Positions 39,667-49,288 are shown, counted from the first letter of the stretch. The stretch is 64,000 bases of DNA from Candidatus Paraprochloron terpiosi LD05 (GCA_018141785.1 CP073341.1:372001-436000); one strand, 5' to 3'. A program made the numbers and translations. The notes: generated by a model not told the origin, from the sequence alone.

Positions 39667-40644
39667 ATGGATTTATTGATTGTGGGTGCCACAGGCACCT
39701 TGGGCAGACAAGTGGCTCGTCGCGGACTTGATGAAGGGTATAAAGTTCGCTGTTTGGTGCGCAACCCTGCAAAAGCAGCTTTTTTAAAAGAATGGGGCGC
39801 AGAATTAGTGAAAGGAGACCTTTGCGACCCTACTACCTTACCATCAGCATTGAAAAATATTGATGCAATAATTGATACAGCAACAGCAAGAATTACAGAT
39901 TCCTTAACAATTAAACAGGTAGACTGGTTTGGGAAAGTCAATCTTATCCAAGCAGTAAAAGCAGCAGGGATCCAACGGTATATTTTTTGTTCCATTCTCA
40001 ATGCCTCCCAACAGAGAGAAGTCCCATTAATGGACATCAAATATTGTACTGAACTATTCTTAGCAGAAGCAGGCTTAAAATATACAACTCTACAATTAGT
40101 GGGCTTTATGCAAGGGCTTATCGGTCAGTATGCCATACCAATTTTAGATAAGCAAGCAGTATGGGTGACCGGGGAGAGTGGAGCCATCGCCTATATGAAT
40201 ACCCAAGATATTGCTAAATTTGCCATTCGAGCCTTATCTGTGCCAGAAACCGAGAAACGAACTTTCCCCATAGTAGGTACTCGTGCTTGGAGTGGGTGGG
40301 AAATTATTAGCTTGTGCGAAGAATTATCCGGTATTGATGCTAAAATATCCAGACTTCCCCTAGGTTTACTCCGTTTTCTGGGTCGGATCGCCCGTTTCTT
40401 TAAATGGGGTCAAAATACAGCGGATCGTTTAGCCTTTGCTGAAGTTTTGGCAAGGGGAGAATCTCTTAATGCTCCCATGGAAGAGGTTTATCAGGTTTTC
40501 GGACTGGATCCGAAAAACACTACTACATTAGAAGCCTACCTCAAAGAATATTTTAGTCGCATATTACAAAAACTCCGGGAAATTGATTACGAAAAAACAA
40601 AAACACAAAAAAGAAAAAAACTCATGAAGAAATCTCAATTTTAA
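39667..40644 (+). CDS. ycf39: Ycf39 / NmrA-like photosystem II assembly factor
   Basis: 325 residues, an atypical short-chain dehydrogenase with the NAD(P) motif LLIVGATGTLGRQVARRGLD. Ycf39 (HCF244 in plants) works with high-light-inducible proteins in early photosystem II D1 assembly. Supporting parts: VRCLVRNPAKAAFLKEWGA, SILNASQQREVPLMDIK and AYMNTQDIAKFAIRALS. The C-terminal stretch KTKTQKRKKLMKKSQF is Lys-rich and may be an extension beyond the family end. Confidence 0.93.
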   Translation: MDLLIVGATGTLGRQVARRGLDEGYKVRCLVRNPAKAAFLKEWGAELVKGDLCDPTTLPSALKNIDAIIDTATARITDSLTIKQVDWFGKVNLIQAVKAAGIQRYIFCSILNASQQREVPLMDIKYCTELFLAEAGLKYTTLQLVGFMQGLIGQYAIPILDKQAVWVTGESGAIAYMNTQDIAKFAIRALSVPETEKRTFPIVGTRAWSGWEIISLCEELSGIDAKISRLPLGLLRFLGRIARFFKWGQNTADRLAFAEVLARGESLNAPMEEVYQVFGLDPKNTTTLEAYLKEYFSRILQKLREIDYEKTKTQKRKKLMKKSQF

Positions 40645-40707
40645 GTCTAGGTTATGGGCGATGGATCATGGGTGATAGAAATGACCAAATTTAAGGGATA
40701 ATTAGTT

Positions 40708-41625
40708 GTGCCAAAAGCAGGCATTATCTACAACGATATCAAACCAGTAGCATGTAAAATGGCATCGAAACTGCGAGAGCAGTTAGCTAATAGAGGATGG
40801 GAAGTTTGCATCACCACAAGTTTCGGGGGTATTCTCGGATACTCTACCCCGGGTGGTCCCGTTTGCCATACCTCCATAGAACAGTTAATTCCTGGGGATT
40901 TTGACCAAAATGTAGCCTTTGCCATAATCTTGGGAGGAGACGGCACAGTTTTGTCAGCTTGCCGTCAACTAGCCCCCTGCGGTATTCCCCTGCTAACCGT
41001 AAATACTGGACACATGGGGTTTCTGACGGAAACCTACGTCAATCAACTGCCCCAAGCAGTGGAGAAGCTGTTAAAGGGAGAATATGAAATTGAAGAGCGA
41101 TCTATGCTGACAGTGCAGGTGTTTCGAGACCAGACTCTGCTTTGGGAAGCACTTTGCCTGAATGAAATGGTCATCCATAGGGAACCTTTAACCAGTATGT
41201 GCCATTTTGAAATTAAAATCGGCAGCCACGCACCAGTGGATATTGCTGCTGACGGGGTAATTGTCTCCACCCCCACAGGTTCCACCGCTTACGGACTCAG
41301 TGCAGGTGGTCCCGTATTGACACCAGATATTCCGGTGTTGCAATTAACCCCCATTTGTCCTCATTCTCTCGCTTCTAGGGCTTTAGTGTTTTCCGATACC
41401 TTCCATGTCCAAGTCATTCCCGCTACTGCTAACAGAATGGTAATGGTAGTAGATGGCAATGGGGGGTGTTACGTTTGCTGTGAAGATCGAGTACATATAG
41501 AGCGATCTCCCTATGCTGCTCGTTTTATCCGCTTGCAACCGCCAGAATTCTTCCGTATTCTGCGGGAAAAATTGGGCTGGGGACTCCCCCACATCGCTAA
41601 ACCCACCTCCGTGGAACTTCCGTAG
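40708..41625 (+). CDS. nadK: NAD(+) kinase
   Basis: 305 residues. It makes NADP from NAD. The GTG start at 40708 gives (M)[19 protein letters not shown]. Motifs: [14 protein letters not shown] (GGDG), [40 protein letters not shown] and SLASRALVF. Cyanobacteria often have two NAD kinases; this one belongs to the ATP-NAD kinase family, and paralogue identity is not determined. The stop is 244 nt from the next element, an intron relic. Confidence 0.93.
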   Translation: MPKAGIIYNDIKPVACKMASKLREQLANRGWEVCITTSFGGILGYSTPGGPVCHTSIEQLIPGDFDQNVAFAIILGGDGTVLSACRQLAPCGIPLLTVNTGHMGFLTETYVNQLPQAVEKLLKGEYEIEERSMLTVQVFRDQTLLWEALCLNEMVIHREPLTSMCHFEIKIGSHAPVDIAADGVIVSTPTGSTAYGLSAGGPVLTPDIPVLQLTPICPHSLASRALVFSDTFHVQVIPATANRMVMVVDGNGGCYVCCEDRVHIERSPYAARFIRLQPPEFFRILREKLGWGLPHIAKPTSVELP

Positions 41626-41911
41626 CAAGTATTGACCAGAGAAAAAATTATCGCCAATGTTTGGTTCATTGCTCTGATTTTCCGGTCCAATCAAGGAGGG
41701 TGGGTTACGTTTTACGGTCCTCATAAATCTTAACCCAATTCCCCCTTTATCTATGGCAGAATAATGATCCATCAAAAATAGAATCTAATTTTAAGTAAAA
41801 AAACTGATTGTCAATTCCTGTTTTTGGTGTGAGGTAGATCTACTCAAGATGGAAATCACTGCTAGATTGATTAGAGTCGAGAGAGGTGTCACCACCTCGT
41901 CCCTCTCCTAC

Positions 41912-41938
41912 GACACCGAAGGTGCCGCCTTTGGCGTC
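41912..41938 (-). repeat. SDR-beta copy in domain V of intron relic A1
   Basis: 27 nt, GACGCC...GGTGTC on the minus strand, at the 3' side of domain V directly after GTCCGG and before GTAGGAG. Same position as in relic A5 (45046). Confidence 0.8.
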
Positions 41939-41956
41939 CCGGACGTGCGACTTTCA

Positions 41957-41982
41957 CCCCCGCCATTAATCAATGCCGGGGG
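41957..41982 (-). repeat. SDR-alpha copy in domain V of intron relic A1
   Basis: Minus strand CCCCCGGCATTG...ATGGCGGGGG, placed in the 5' strand of domain V after GAG, where intact copies have GGATGCGG. Confidence 0.8.
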
Positions 41983-42233
41983 CTCAGGTGCTTCTATGCC
42001 TTTACGGCGCGCTTCCGTAGAACCGTCCTTAATCCACTTGCGGTGTACCGCCTGCTTTTGGTGGCTTAGATTGACAGTTCCGATGTCCCGGAAACCAAGC
42101 CCTAGCTTATGTTTGGCTTACGCCGCGACTTTCGCGCTTGATCGAGCTGCACAGATCTAAAACATAAACACTTGGGAATTTAACTGAGACAATAATCAGT
42201 TCATCGATAATAAAATCAAGGAGGTGCATTCAG

Positions 42234-42428
42234 ATGATGTCACCCGTCAGTTATTGTCACTTAATTCGCTTTCTGCAAGAAGAATTATCTCTCTCTCAGG
42301 ATTCAATTACGATCGCAGAACGCTCACTAAAGCAAAATCACGGTCCCCTGCCAATGATTCTCTGGCAGTACGGTTTGGTAACTCTGGAGGAACTAAACCG
42401 GATCTTTGATTGGCTGGAAACTGCATAA
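42234..42428 (+). CDS. DUF2949 family protein
   Basis: 64 residues, a complete small cyanobacterial DUF2949 protein: LIRFLQEELSLSQDSITIAE, then GPLPMILWQYGLVTLEELNR and IFDWLETA. AAGGAGGTG lies 10 nt upstream of the ATG and is a strong ribosome-binding site. Function unknown. It stands alone between the intron relic A1 and the convergent gloB. Confidence 0.85.
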   Translation: MMSPVSYCHLIRFLQEELSLSQDSITIAERSLKQNHGPLPMILWQYGLVTLEELNRIFDWLETA

Positions 42429-42481
42429 ATACGAAACTAAATTAATGCTTAAAAAATATACTAAGCATAACAATATTTTGA

Positions 42482-43255
42482 TTAAAATAAGTCTTTCATC
42501 CCTCGTAAACGCCCAAAAACCCTCGCAGGCTCCTTACTTTTGGTCGCTAATTGCAACGAGTTCGTATCCCAGCGCAGAAAGGGATTGGTCCGCTTTTCAA
42601 TCCCCAAAAGGGATGGTACCGTAGCCAGTCCTTGACTGCGATCGCGGGCAACGACAGCGTATCTGCTTTGTAAATCGGTATTTTCCGGGTCTACCGTCAG
42701 GGCAAATTGAAGATTTTTGAGGGTATATTCGTGAGCGCACCAAACTCGAGTATTATCAGGTAAGGCCCTCAGTTTGCTCAAGGAATTGACCATTTGGGTC
42801 GGAGTACCTTCAAACAACCTACCGCACCCCCCAGCAAATAAAGTATCGCCGCAAAATAAATCCCCCATATTTTCTCCAGTCTCTGAGGGAAAATAGTAAG
42901 CAATATGAGCGCGGGTATGTCCCGGAACAAAGAAAACTTCAGCCCTCCGACCTCCAAATTCAACTTGATCCCCATCAGTCAAAAACACCTGCTGTCCAGG
43001 AATTCTCCCTCTATCCTCTGCTCCGCCATAAACGCAAAGGTTGGGAAAATGTTCCATTAATTGTTCATTACCCCCCACATGGTCAAAATGATGGTGAGTA
43101 TTAAAAATTGCAACCAAAGTAGCACCCAGCTTGTCTAAGCAAGACAGTACTGGCAAAGAGGTCGCCGGATCCACAACTGCGGCAATGTTCATTCGCCGAG
43201 CGTGCAGCAGGAATATATAGTTGTCAGAAAACGCGGGCAGTCTGATAATGTCCAT
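42482..43255 (-). CDS. gloB: Hydroxyacylglutathione hydrolase (glyoxalase II)
   Basis: 257 residues. It hydrolyses S-lactoylglutathione to lactate and glutathione in methylglyoxal detoxification. It is a metallo-beta-lactamase fold with the metal motif [15 protein letters not shown], then [35 protein letters not shown] and [15 protein letters not shown]. Length normal. The tnpB remnant begins about 130 nt upstream. Confidence 0.96.
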   Translation of the reverse strand: MDIIRLPAFSDNYIFLLHARRMNIAAVVDPATSLPVLSCLDKLGATLVAIFNTHHHFDHVGGNEQLMEHFPNLCVYGGAEDRGRIPGQQVFLTDGDQVEFGGRRAEVFFVPGHTRAHIAYYFPSETGENMGDLFCGDTLFAGGCGRLFEGTPTQMVNSLSKLRALPDNTRVWCAHEYTLKNLQFALTVDPENTDLQSRYAVVARDRSQGLATVPSLLGIEKRTNPFLRWDTNSLQLATKSKEPARVFGRLRGMKDLF

Positions 43256-43605
43256 GGATTTTTCAAAGATCTGAATATCTAGATATGGTAGTGGAACTAG
43301 GAGGATGAAATCTTGCAGGGCGAGATCAACTCTGATACTTTCCCCGTAATTTGTACGGAGTACAATCTGAAGATTTTAATCTGATGAACTACGTCGTGCC
43401 GCTACGCTGAGCACGACGTTTCTGACGCTTCAGCGCCCCTAGTTGCTTCATACTGACCCATGAAGTAGAGCTAGGCGGCTCCACATCTAAAGAGGCCAGT
43501 TCCTGACCCCCTAGCCCAAGCCAACATGACGTGAGCTGCATTGATATCTCTATCTTCTTGATGCGGGCAATATTGACAAACATGAACACGGTCGCAATTT
43601 ATTGA

Positions 43606-43656
43606 CCTTTCGGGCGTGTCGCCCGAAAGGCTTTCCAGGCGCGCACGCCTGGAAAG
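43606..43656 (-). repeat. Double palindrome in the tnpB zinc-ribbon
   Basis: Two adjacent hairpins. CCTTTCGGGCG-TGT-CGCCCGAAAGG is a perfect 11-bp stem (43606-43630). CTTTCCAGGCG...CGCCTGGAAAG (43631-43656) has an 11-bp stem around a 4-nt centre. They interrupt the zinc-ribbon of TnpB. Confidence 0.8.
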
Positions 43657-43874
43657 TTAACCCAGTTTTCTTTGTAGTTTCCCAGCACTTAGCGCATCTT
43701 TGGGTAGGTTTTAACTTTTGTGTTGGGGCCTCTAAATAAACACCTTTCGCCTCAATAACCTTGTACTTAATCGCATCTTTCGTCATGCCGATAGCAACAT
43801 CTAACAAAGAACGATTAAGACCAGCTTTTTGACGCTTTCTCTTACCTTTTCCTTTGCGGGTCATGCCCGTGAGG

Positions 43875-43900
43875 GACGCCAAAGGCGGCACCTTCGGTGT
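43875..43900 (+). repeat. SDR-beta copy inside tnpB, in frame
   Basis: GACGCC...GGTGTT. With adjacent bases it accounts for a 36-nt, 12-codon addition to TnpB between ATKKL and MTRKGKGKRK. Confidence 0.75.
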
Positions 43901-44927
43901 TAGCTTCTTAGTAGCAACCAAGCTATTACTGCTAACGATTTGTGCCGCTACTTTATGAGACCAGTCGTGGCGTTGATTGGCAACTTTGCGCAATATGTTT
44001 GCTAATTAGACCTTGAACCTTACGCCATCTTCGTGTTGCCTTAGTCTTCCTTTTTTCTGGTGGGCGTTTTCGCCTTAACTGTTTGGAAAGCTGCTTGACT
44101 TTTTGAGCTGCTTTAGCCTGAAACTTTGGAGCTTCTATAAACTCTCCATCTGATGTAGCTATAGCTACTTTACACCCAAAATCTAACCCAATAGCTTCTG
44201 TGCCAGTTTGCCTTTCTGGGACACAATTAACTGTGATGTTCGCGTACCATTTATTGTTGCTCCAAACTAGAGTGCAAGTTGTTGGTTTTCCCCAGGTTCT
44301 AGCACGACCACGCATAGGAATTGACAGCTTTAAATCTCTCAATTCTAGGTACCCATTTACTCCCATATTCATCTTGCACTTTCCACCCGGTGGCAGAAGA
44401 GGGATAAATCCATCCTCTATAACGTCGTTTTGCTTTGAACCTGGGATATTTAGCCAACCCTTTGAAAAAGCGCTGATAGCCAAAATCCACACGCAAAGAC
44501 GCAAAGCCCGCGAAGGGTTGTAAAACAGGCGGTTCAGCCGTACATGATCCCCATTGGGTTCCTTGGCGCCTTTGCGCCTTGGCGCGATCCTTTCTCTTTA
44601 GCGTTGCCTGTAGAGTTTGAGAACCCAATTCTTTGTATTCAGGCCAGACCTCTTTAAATACAGGAAGTGAGTTCTGCTGCTCAAAATAATCCACTGAATG
44701 CCCGAAGCGCTTATATTGAGTTTGACGATTAGCAATGGCAGCGTTGTAGAGCGCGCAGTGCATCTTGCGGGCCTACCGCTGACAGAAAGGAAGATGCGCT
44801 CATTGCAATCGATTGTTCATGGAGATAGATGGTACCGTGGAATTGCATCACATAGATGGTAACCACAACAACTGGAAACGCAAAAATCTAGTTGCTCTCC
44901 ATCGGGAATGTCACCAAAAGCAGGCGG

Positions 44928-44954
44928 GACGCCAAGGGCGGCACCTTCGGTGTC
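44928..44954 (+). repeat. SDR-beta copy in the HNH region of relic A5
   Basis: GACGCC...GGTGTC, where intact copies read CAGACGGTACACCG. Confidence 0.75.
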
Positions 44955-45045
44955 ACCGCAAGCGAATTAAGGACGGACTCGTAAAGCGCGCCTCCCATTG
45001 GCGTAGAAGCACCTGAGCCGGATGAGGTGAAAGTCTCACGTCCGG

Positions 45046-45072
45046 GACGCCAAAGGCGGCACCTTCGGTGTC
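45046..45072 (+). repeat. SDR-beta copy in domain V of relic A5
   Basis: GACGCC...GGTGTC after GTCCGG and before GTAGGAG, the same site as in relic A1. The bases TC at its end restore part of the basal stem partner of GAG. Confidence 0.8.
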
Positions 45073-45283
45073 GTAGGAGAGGGGCGGTGTGGCAACACAC
45101 CCCTCGACTCTAATGAAGGTAGATTTACAGTAGTTGAACGAGAGCAAGTTCATCAGCGACCATTACCTAGTCTCAAAAATAAATATATGCTTTAATAAAT
45201 AATAATACACAAAACTAATATGCTTAATATTTTATTAAAACGAGGTTGGCTGGAGTTATTGTCAGTATGTAGGCTACATCAAA

Positions 45284-46279
45284 ATGGCTAATCCCCAACC
45301 CTGGAATCCTCTCCATGCAAGACTGCATCAAACACTGCGTCAAAGAAAATTATTGCAGCAAAAGGCTCGATTATTAGTAGCAGTCTCAGGAGGACAAGAT
45401 TCTCTGTGCTTGCTGAAACTACTGCTAGATTTACAATCAAAGTGGTCTTGGAAAATAGGGATCGCCCACTGCAATCACAGCTGGTCATCCGATGTGGGTA
45501 TTGCAGAGCATGTGGAACAAATCGCTACTGCCTGGGGAGTCCCTTTTTATTTAAAAAAAGCTACTGGAATCATCAAAGAAACAGAAGCAGCAGCCAGGAA
45601 GTGGCGCTATCAAGCCCTAATTGAAATTGGATCGGAGCAAGGTTTTTCCACTATTATCACTGGACATACCCTAAGCGATCGCGCCGAGACTCTGCTGTAT
45701 AACTTGATTCGCGGTGCTGGCGCTGACGGAATCGCCGCTCTTACTTGGCAGCGTTCTCTCACCGCAGAAATTGAGCTACTACGTCCTTTGTTGAATATCT
45801 CCCGTAGCGAAACAGGAGAATTTTGCCGTCAGTTTCAACTGCCAGTTTGGCAAGATACTGCCAATGAAAACCGCAAATATGCTCGCAACCGCATCCGGGC
45901 TGATTTGCTACCCTACTTAAGAACCCAATTTAACCCTCAAGTAGAAACTACCTTAGCCCGAACGGCAGAGTTATTGCGGGCTGAAGGAGAATATTTAGAA
46001 TATGCAGCAGGTCAGCTTTTGTCCGAGGCCATGGAGCAGGATGGATTAGCTCTAAATCGGATTGTTTTACGCCGGGCTAACCTAGCACTGCAAAGGCGAG
46101 CGATCCGGCAATTTCTGCGATCAGTCATGAATAAAGCCCCCAACTTCGAGCAGGTTGAGGCAGTGACCCAGTTAATTAATGCCCCCAACCGCACTCAGAC
46201 CTCTTCTTTCCCCTCAGGGGCCAGCGCCGAGGTTAGAGGAAACTCGATCCTAATGAACTACGCCAAGCCGCTACGCTGA
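45284..46279 (+). CDS. tilS: tRNA(Ile)-lysidine synthase
   Basis: 331 residues. TilS changes C34 of tRNA-Ile(CAU) to lysidine so that it reads AUA. PP-loop AVSGGQDSLCLLKLL, then GHTLSDRAETLLYNLIRGAG and WQDTANENRKYARNRIR are typical. This is the short cyanobacterial form. The last residues, MNYAKPLR and the stop, fall in a sequence shared with the 3' end of the tnpB element (46250-46285), so the C-terminus was probably altered by that insertion. Confidence 0.95.
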   Translation: MANPQPWNPLHARLHQTLRQRKLLQQKARLLVAVSGGQDSLCLLKLLLDLQSKWSWKIGIAHCNHSWSSDVGIAEHVEQIATAWGVPFYLKKATGIIKETEAAARKWRYQALIEIGSEQGFSTIITGHTLSDRAETLLYNLIRGAGADGIAALTWQRSLTAEIELLRPLLNISRSETGEFCRQFQLPVWQDTANENRKYARNRIRADLLPYLRTQFNPQVETTLARTAELLRAEGEYLEYAAGQLLSEAMEQDGLALNRIVLRRANLALQRRAIRQFLRSVMNKAPNFEQVEAVTQLINAPNRTQTSSFPSGASAEVRGNSILMNYAKPLR

Positions 46280-46352
46280 GCGTTCCCCTCCTGGGAGGGG
46301 GTAGGGGTGGGTCGTTTCTGACGCTTCTTCATCCCCAGTTGCTAGTTGCTTC
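46248..46352 (-). mobile_element. tnpB 3'-end remnant overlapping the end of tilS
   Basis: On the minus strand it reads ATGAAGCAACTAG...AAGCGTCAGAAACG...CTCAGCGTAGCGG...GTAGTTCAT. This matches the tnpB C-terminus and right end at 43386-43455, including the last codons (QKRR-AQRSG). A CCCCTCC...GGAGGGGA-type insertion (46287-46310) splits it. Confidence 0.65.
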
Positions 46353-46462
46353 ATATTTCTATTTCAACACATACTATGATAGTTAAGTATTAGAGTCGAG
46401 GGAGATGTTGCCACCTCGCCCCTCTCCTACGAACTGTACGTGAGACTTTCACCTCATACAGC

Positions 46463-48203
46463 TCAGGTGCTTCTTACGCCCTTAAGGCGCGCGTTTTCGA
46501 GTCCGTCCTTAATGCGCTTGCGGTGTACCGTTTGCGCCTGGTGACATTCCCGATGAAGAGCAACTAGATTCTCGCGTTTCCAGTTGTTATGGTTGCCATC
46601 TATGTGATGCAATTCCACGGCACCATCTGTCTCCATGAACAATCGATTGCAGTGCTGACATTTGCCCTCTTGTCGCTTAATGGCATTGGCGGTTGGCCCA
46701 CCGTATAGTTTGGAGTTGCGACTAACCCAGTAGGAAATATTCCCATCGTAGGGTGAGGCATCACCTTTAACCATCACGTGGTTATTGGCTTTCCAAGAAA
46801 CTGTCGGGAAAGCTTTCCTTACCTGCTCTGTTGTGAGCTGGCGCTTTGCAGCCCCTTTAATCGGCTTTTTGCCTCTAGTGGCCATCCGTCGTGCTTTCTC
46901 AGCTTCCTTAATCGCCGTCCTGCGTTTTTCAGCCCTCAGCTTATGCCATACCCAGTCATTGAGCGACCATAGCGAGTGCTTGTTCATATCGCAGTTTTTG
47001 TGATTTTGACGACCGCCTCGGACTTGTGACTCAATCCTTTTCAGGCGAGCTTCCGTGGTTGCACCACAATTCCTGAGTTGCTTTTACCTTGGCCTTTATG
47101 TCTGCATAATTCTCGGAACTCGGTGTGGATTTGAAGACTCCACGGGAATTCACCCTAAAGTGCCATCCCAGGAAATCAAATCCATCCGTAGCTTTACTCA
47201 CCTTAGTCTTAGTTTCGTTAATTCGTAGCCCGGAAGACTCCAGGAATTTGTCGATATCTTCCCGTAGCCTCTTGGTGTCGGCTTCGGGTTTACAGATAAA
47301 GACCGCGTCATCTGCGTAACGAATACCCCTTATGAGAGTCCGACTCCTTTTCCGTTGATTCGTCCCTAGGTTCTCAAATCCATCTAGGGCGATGTTGGCC
47401 AGTAGAGGCGAGATAACCCCGCCTTGGGGGGTACCCTTAATACTGGAGGGGTATTCACCACGGACGCCAGCTTTTACAGCTCTCTTTAACCCCCTTAAAG
47501 CTTCGATTGGTAGGACTACCTTTCTGAGCATGACCTGGTGGTCAATTTCATCAAAGCATTTACTGATGTCTGTTTCCAGTATCAGTTTATCCTTGCTCTT
47601 TGTGTTACTCTTGAGGTTATCAAAGATGAGCTTTTGTGCGTCCGCAGTACAGCGACCGGGTCGAAAGCCGTAGCTTCTTTTTCCGGCGGTTGCTTCATAG
47701 GCTGGCTCTGCTGCTAACTTGAGCAGCGCTTGCCACGCCCTGTCGGCTATTGTAGGAATGCCTAACCCCCTTGTTTTACCGTTAGGCTTGGGGATGTTTA
47801 CCCTTCTCAGTTGCTGGTGTTTCCAGTGGTGCCAGTGCTTGTTTAGCCTTTGACACAACACTAGACGCTCTTTAGTAGAGAGTGCGGTTTTGCCATCAAC
47901 TCCGGGGGACTTACGCCCTGTATTTAACTGTGTTACTTGTTTGACGGCCAGTGCTTGGGCTGCACGACTCTGTAATAGGAGCCGTTGTAAACGTTTGACC
48001 TTGGCTTTTGATTGTTCTTTTTGCGCTTTGAAAATACACCTCTGTAACCGAAATACATGACCCCGGAATCGCTTCCACGGTAGGTCTTTCCAGACGTCGT
48101 CAGCCCGAAAGCCAGTCTTCCCCGCCCGCAGGAGTACTGCTAGGTGGAGTCTCAAGGCTTTCAGACTGCGGTATTCGATTGAAGTCTGGTTAGTGATATT
48201 CAC
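46463..48203 (-). pseudogene. Group II intron RT-maturase-HNH (copy A3), one frameshift
   Basis: The GTG at 48203 starts MNITNQTSIEYRSLKALRLH. The RT domain is open to about 47085: RSYGFRPGRCTADAQ, ETDISKCFDEIDHQV, GTPQGGVISPLLANIALDGF, GIRYADDAVF and FDFLGWHFRV. A single extra base at about 47062-47085, compared with copy A2, ends the frame at 47031. The maturase/HNH remainder continues in another frame (MNKHSLWSLNDWVWHKLRAE from 46987; CQHCNRLF, ELHHIDGNHNNW, HREC to 46463). RT and HNH residues are intact, so reversion or slippage would give a full protein of about 580 residues. Confidence 0.92.
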
Positions 48204-48457
48204 AGTTTGACCTCATTAGTCGTTCTGATAATTACATTGGGTATCTTCTCTGTAGAAACCATCGGGCAGTTACGCCCTTCTTACCCTCGTTCTTCCGATA
48301 GGTCGTTAATCAGGCGACCCCACCACATTGCATGTCGGGTTTGGAACCCCTTGTTTCAGTGGAAGTTGAGCGAGTTTTTACTCGTTCCGAATGAACTATT
48401 GTTGTAAAAACCCTTGGGACTCATCCATTGACCTATCACCAACTCAGGAATGCAAGT

Positions 48458-49288
48458 GTCGAGATAGGTAGACCCTTACAGGTTTTCCCCCTCACAGTAC
48501 CGGGCGTGCAAGTTTCCAAGCACCCGGCTCCTGGTGTATCATCTACTGAACTGGCGCGTTTACTCCTCATTACTTGTATCGGCTTTCAGGTCTCATTCAG
48601 ATTGGGCTTTGAGTCCTTAAATTCCAACCTCCTCGCCATTGACGTTTGCCCGACGCCTCTAACTTATGAGGAGCTTTGAGTTTCAAGTTCCAGCTTTTTG
48701 ATTGCAAAATCGCAAGTGGTAAGGGATTTTACCGTTACGTTTCACCCTCTCCTACGTCAGCTCCCCCCGGCATCGCGGATGGCGGGGGTAGACATTTGCC
48801 TATCTGCCGGGTTATTGATTCCCCTGAACTTTCGTCCTAGCAGCGTTCGCTTCTTAGGATAGTCCTGTCTCCCCTGGGAATTGGTTCGCTTTACAGCTTC
48901 CCTACTGATTTCTCAGACCCAATGGAGGTTTACTCGTTCCACAGTAATTAGATACGTCTGACTTAGGCTGCTCCATACCCCGGCGGCGTGGTGTCTACGC
49001 GATGTCTATAGCAGTCCATCTTTCACATATGCCGCATACCGTTTTGGTTAGAGTGTATCAGTTCCGCTTTCACTCATTGCCACTGACGAGGCTGCAAGCT
49101 TCGCTTTATGCTCACCATATCAGACTTTCCCTAGGCCGTTACCACTATCGGACTAATAGAAAACTTAGCCATTTAACCCTCTAGCTGTGAAACCCCCTCA
49201 TTGCTGCTGAGGCTCCTTCGGGCTGGAACCGGGGAGGACACTCCCCATGGGGTTTTACCCACTAACTACTGCGACTTTCGAGCCGCAC
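48458..49288 (-). mobile_element. ORF-less group II intron, family B (copy B1), nested in A3
   Basis: 831 nt. 5' end GTGCGGCTCGAAAGTCGCAG at 49288; domain V-like hairpin GAGCCGGGTGCTTGG...CCCGGTACTG at about 48500-48535; 3' end ...CTACCTATCTCGAC at 48458. It splits domain I of intron A3. The uninterrupted version of that site is in copy A4 near 51030-51060. It contains an SDR-alpha at 48764. No ORF of note. Confidence 0.85.
48764..48788 (-). repeat. SDR-alpha copy inside intron B1
   Basis: CCCCCGGCATC-GCG-GATGGCGGGGG, absent at the aligned position of B2 (about 49855). This makes it a third-level insertion: a palindrome in intron B1, in intron A3. Confidence 0.8.

Larger units (their letters stand above)
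41870..42152 (-). mobile_element. Group II intron relic, family A (copy A1, 283 nt)
   Basis: The 5' end at 42152 reads GTGCAGCTCGATC, then the family A sequence GCGTAAGCC...GGACATCGGAACTGTCAATC. Most of domain I and the whole RT gene are deleted; the sequence jumps to the 3' part of the HNH coding region and on to domains V and VI. It ends in CTCGACTCTAAT at 41870. Domain V is interrupted by SDR-alpha (41957-41982) and SDR-beta (41912-41938), so it cannot splice. Confidence 0.85.
43386..44797 (-). pseudogene. tnpB: TnpB (IS200/IS605 family), frameshifted and repeat-invaded
   Basis: N-terminus truncated; from about 44764 it reads ALYNAAIANRQTQYKRFGHS. The RuvC part has IGLDFGCKVAIATSDGEFIE (first catalytic Asp), and the C-terminus has a degraded zinc-ribbon (RCAKCWETTKK). 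Frameshifts lie near 43970 and 43590. At least three repeat insertions disturb it: a 100-nt CGCAAAGGCGCCAAGG-type block at about 44490-44590 (in frame), SDR-beta at 43875-43900 (in frame, adding TPKVPPLASLTG) and two hairpins at 43606-43656. The element interrupts intron copy A5 (44797 on). It is not functional as a nuclease. Confidence 0.85.
44797..45114 (+). mobile_element. Group II intron relic, family A (copy A5, 3' end)
   Basis: Starts in the HNH coding region (TTGCAATCGATTGTTCATGG matches copy A3 at 46640, inverted) and runs to the family A 3' end CTCGACTCTAAT at 45114. Everything upstream is replaced by the tnpB element, which therefore entered this intron or was joined to it by deletion. 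It carries SDR-beta at 44928-44954 in the HNH region and at 45046-45072 in domain V. Confidence 0.85.

Noticed and set aside
42224-42409. 61-codon frame overlapping the DUF2949 gene
   Set aside because: The frame at 42234 matches DUF2949 and has a good ribosome-binding site; this one is a shadow.
43256-43388. A guide (omega) RNA at the right end of the tnpB element
   Set aside because: The expected conserved right-end hairpins could not be identified and the element is degenerate, so no boundary can be supported.
46463-48203. Reverse transcriptase as part of a diversity-generating retroelement or retron
   Set aside because: The RT is followed by an HNH domain and group II domains V/VI and has intron ends. 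No template/variable repeat pair or msr-msd structure is seen.
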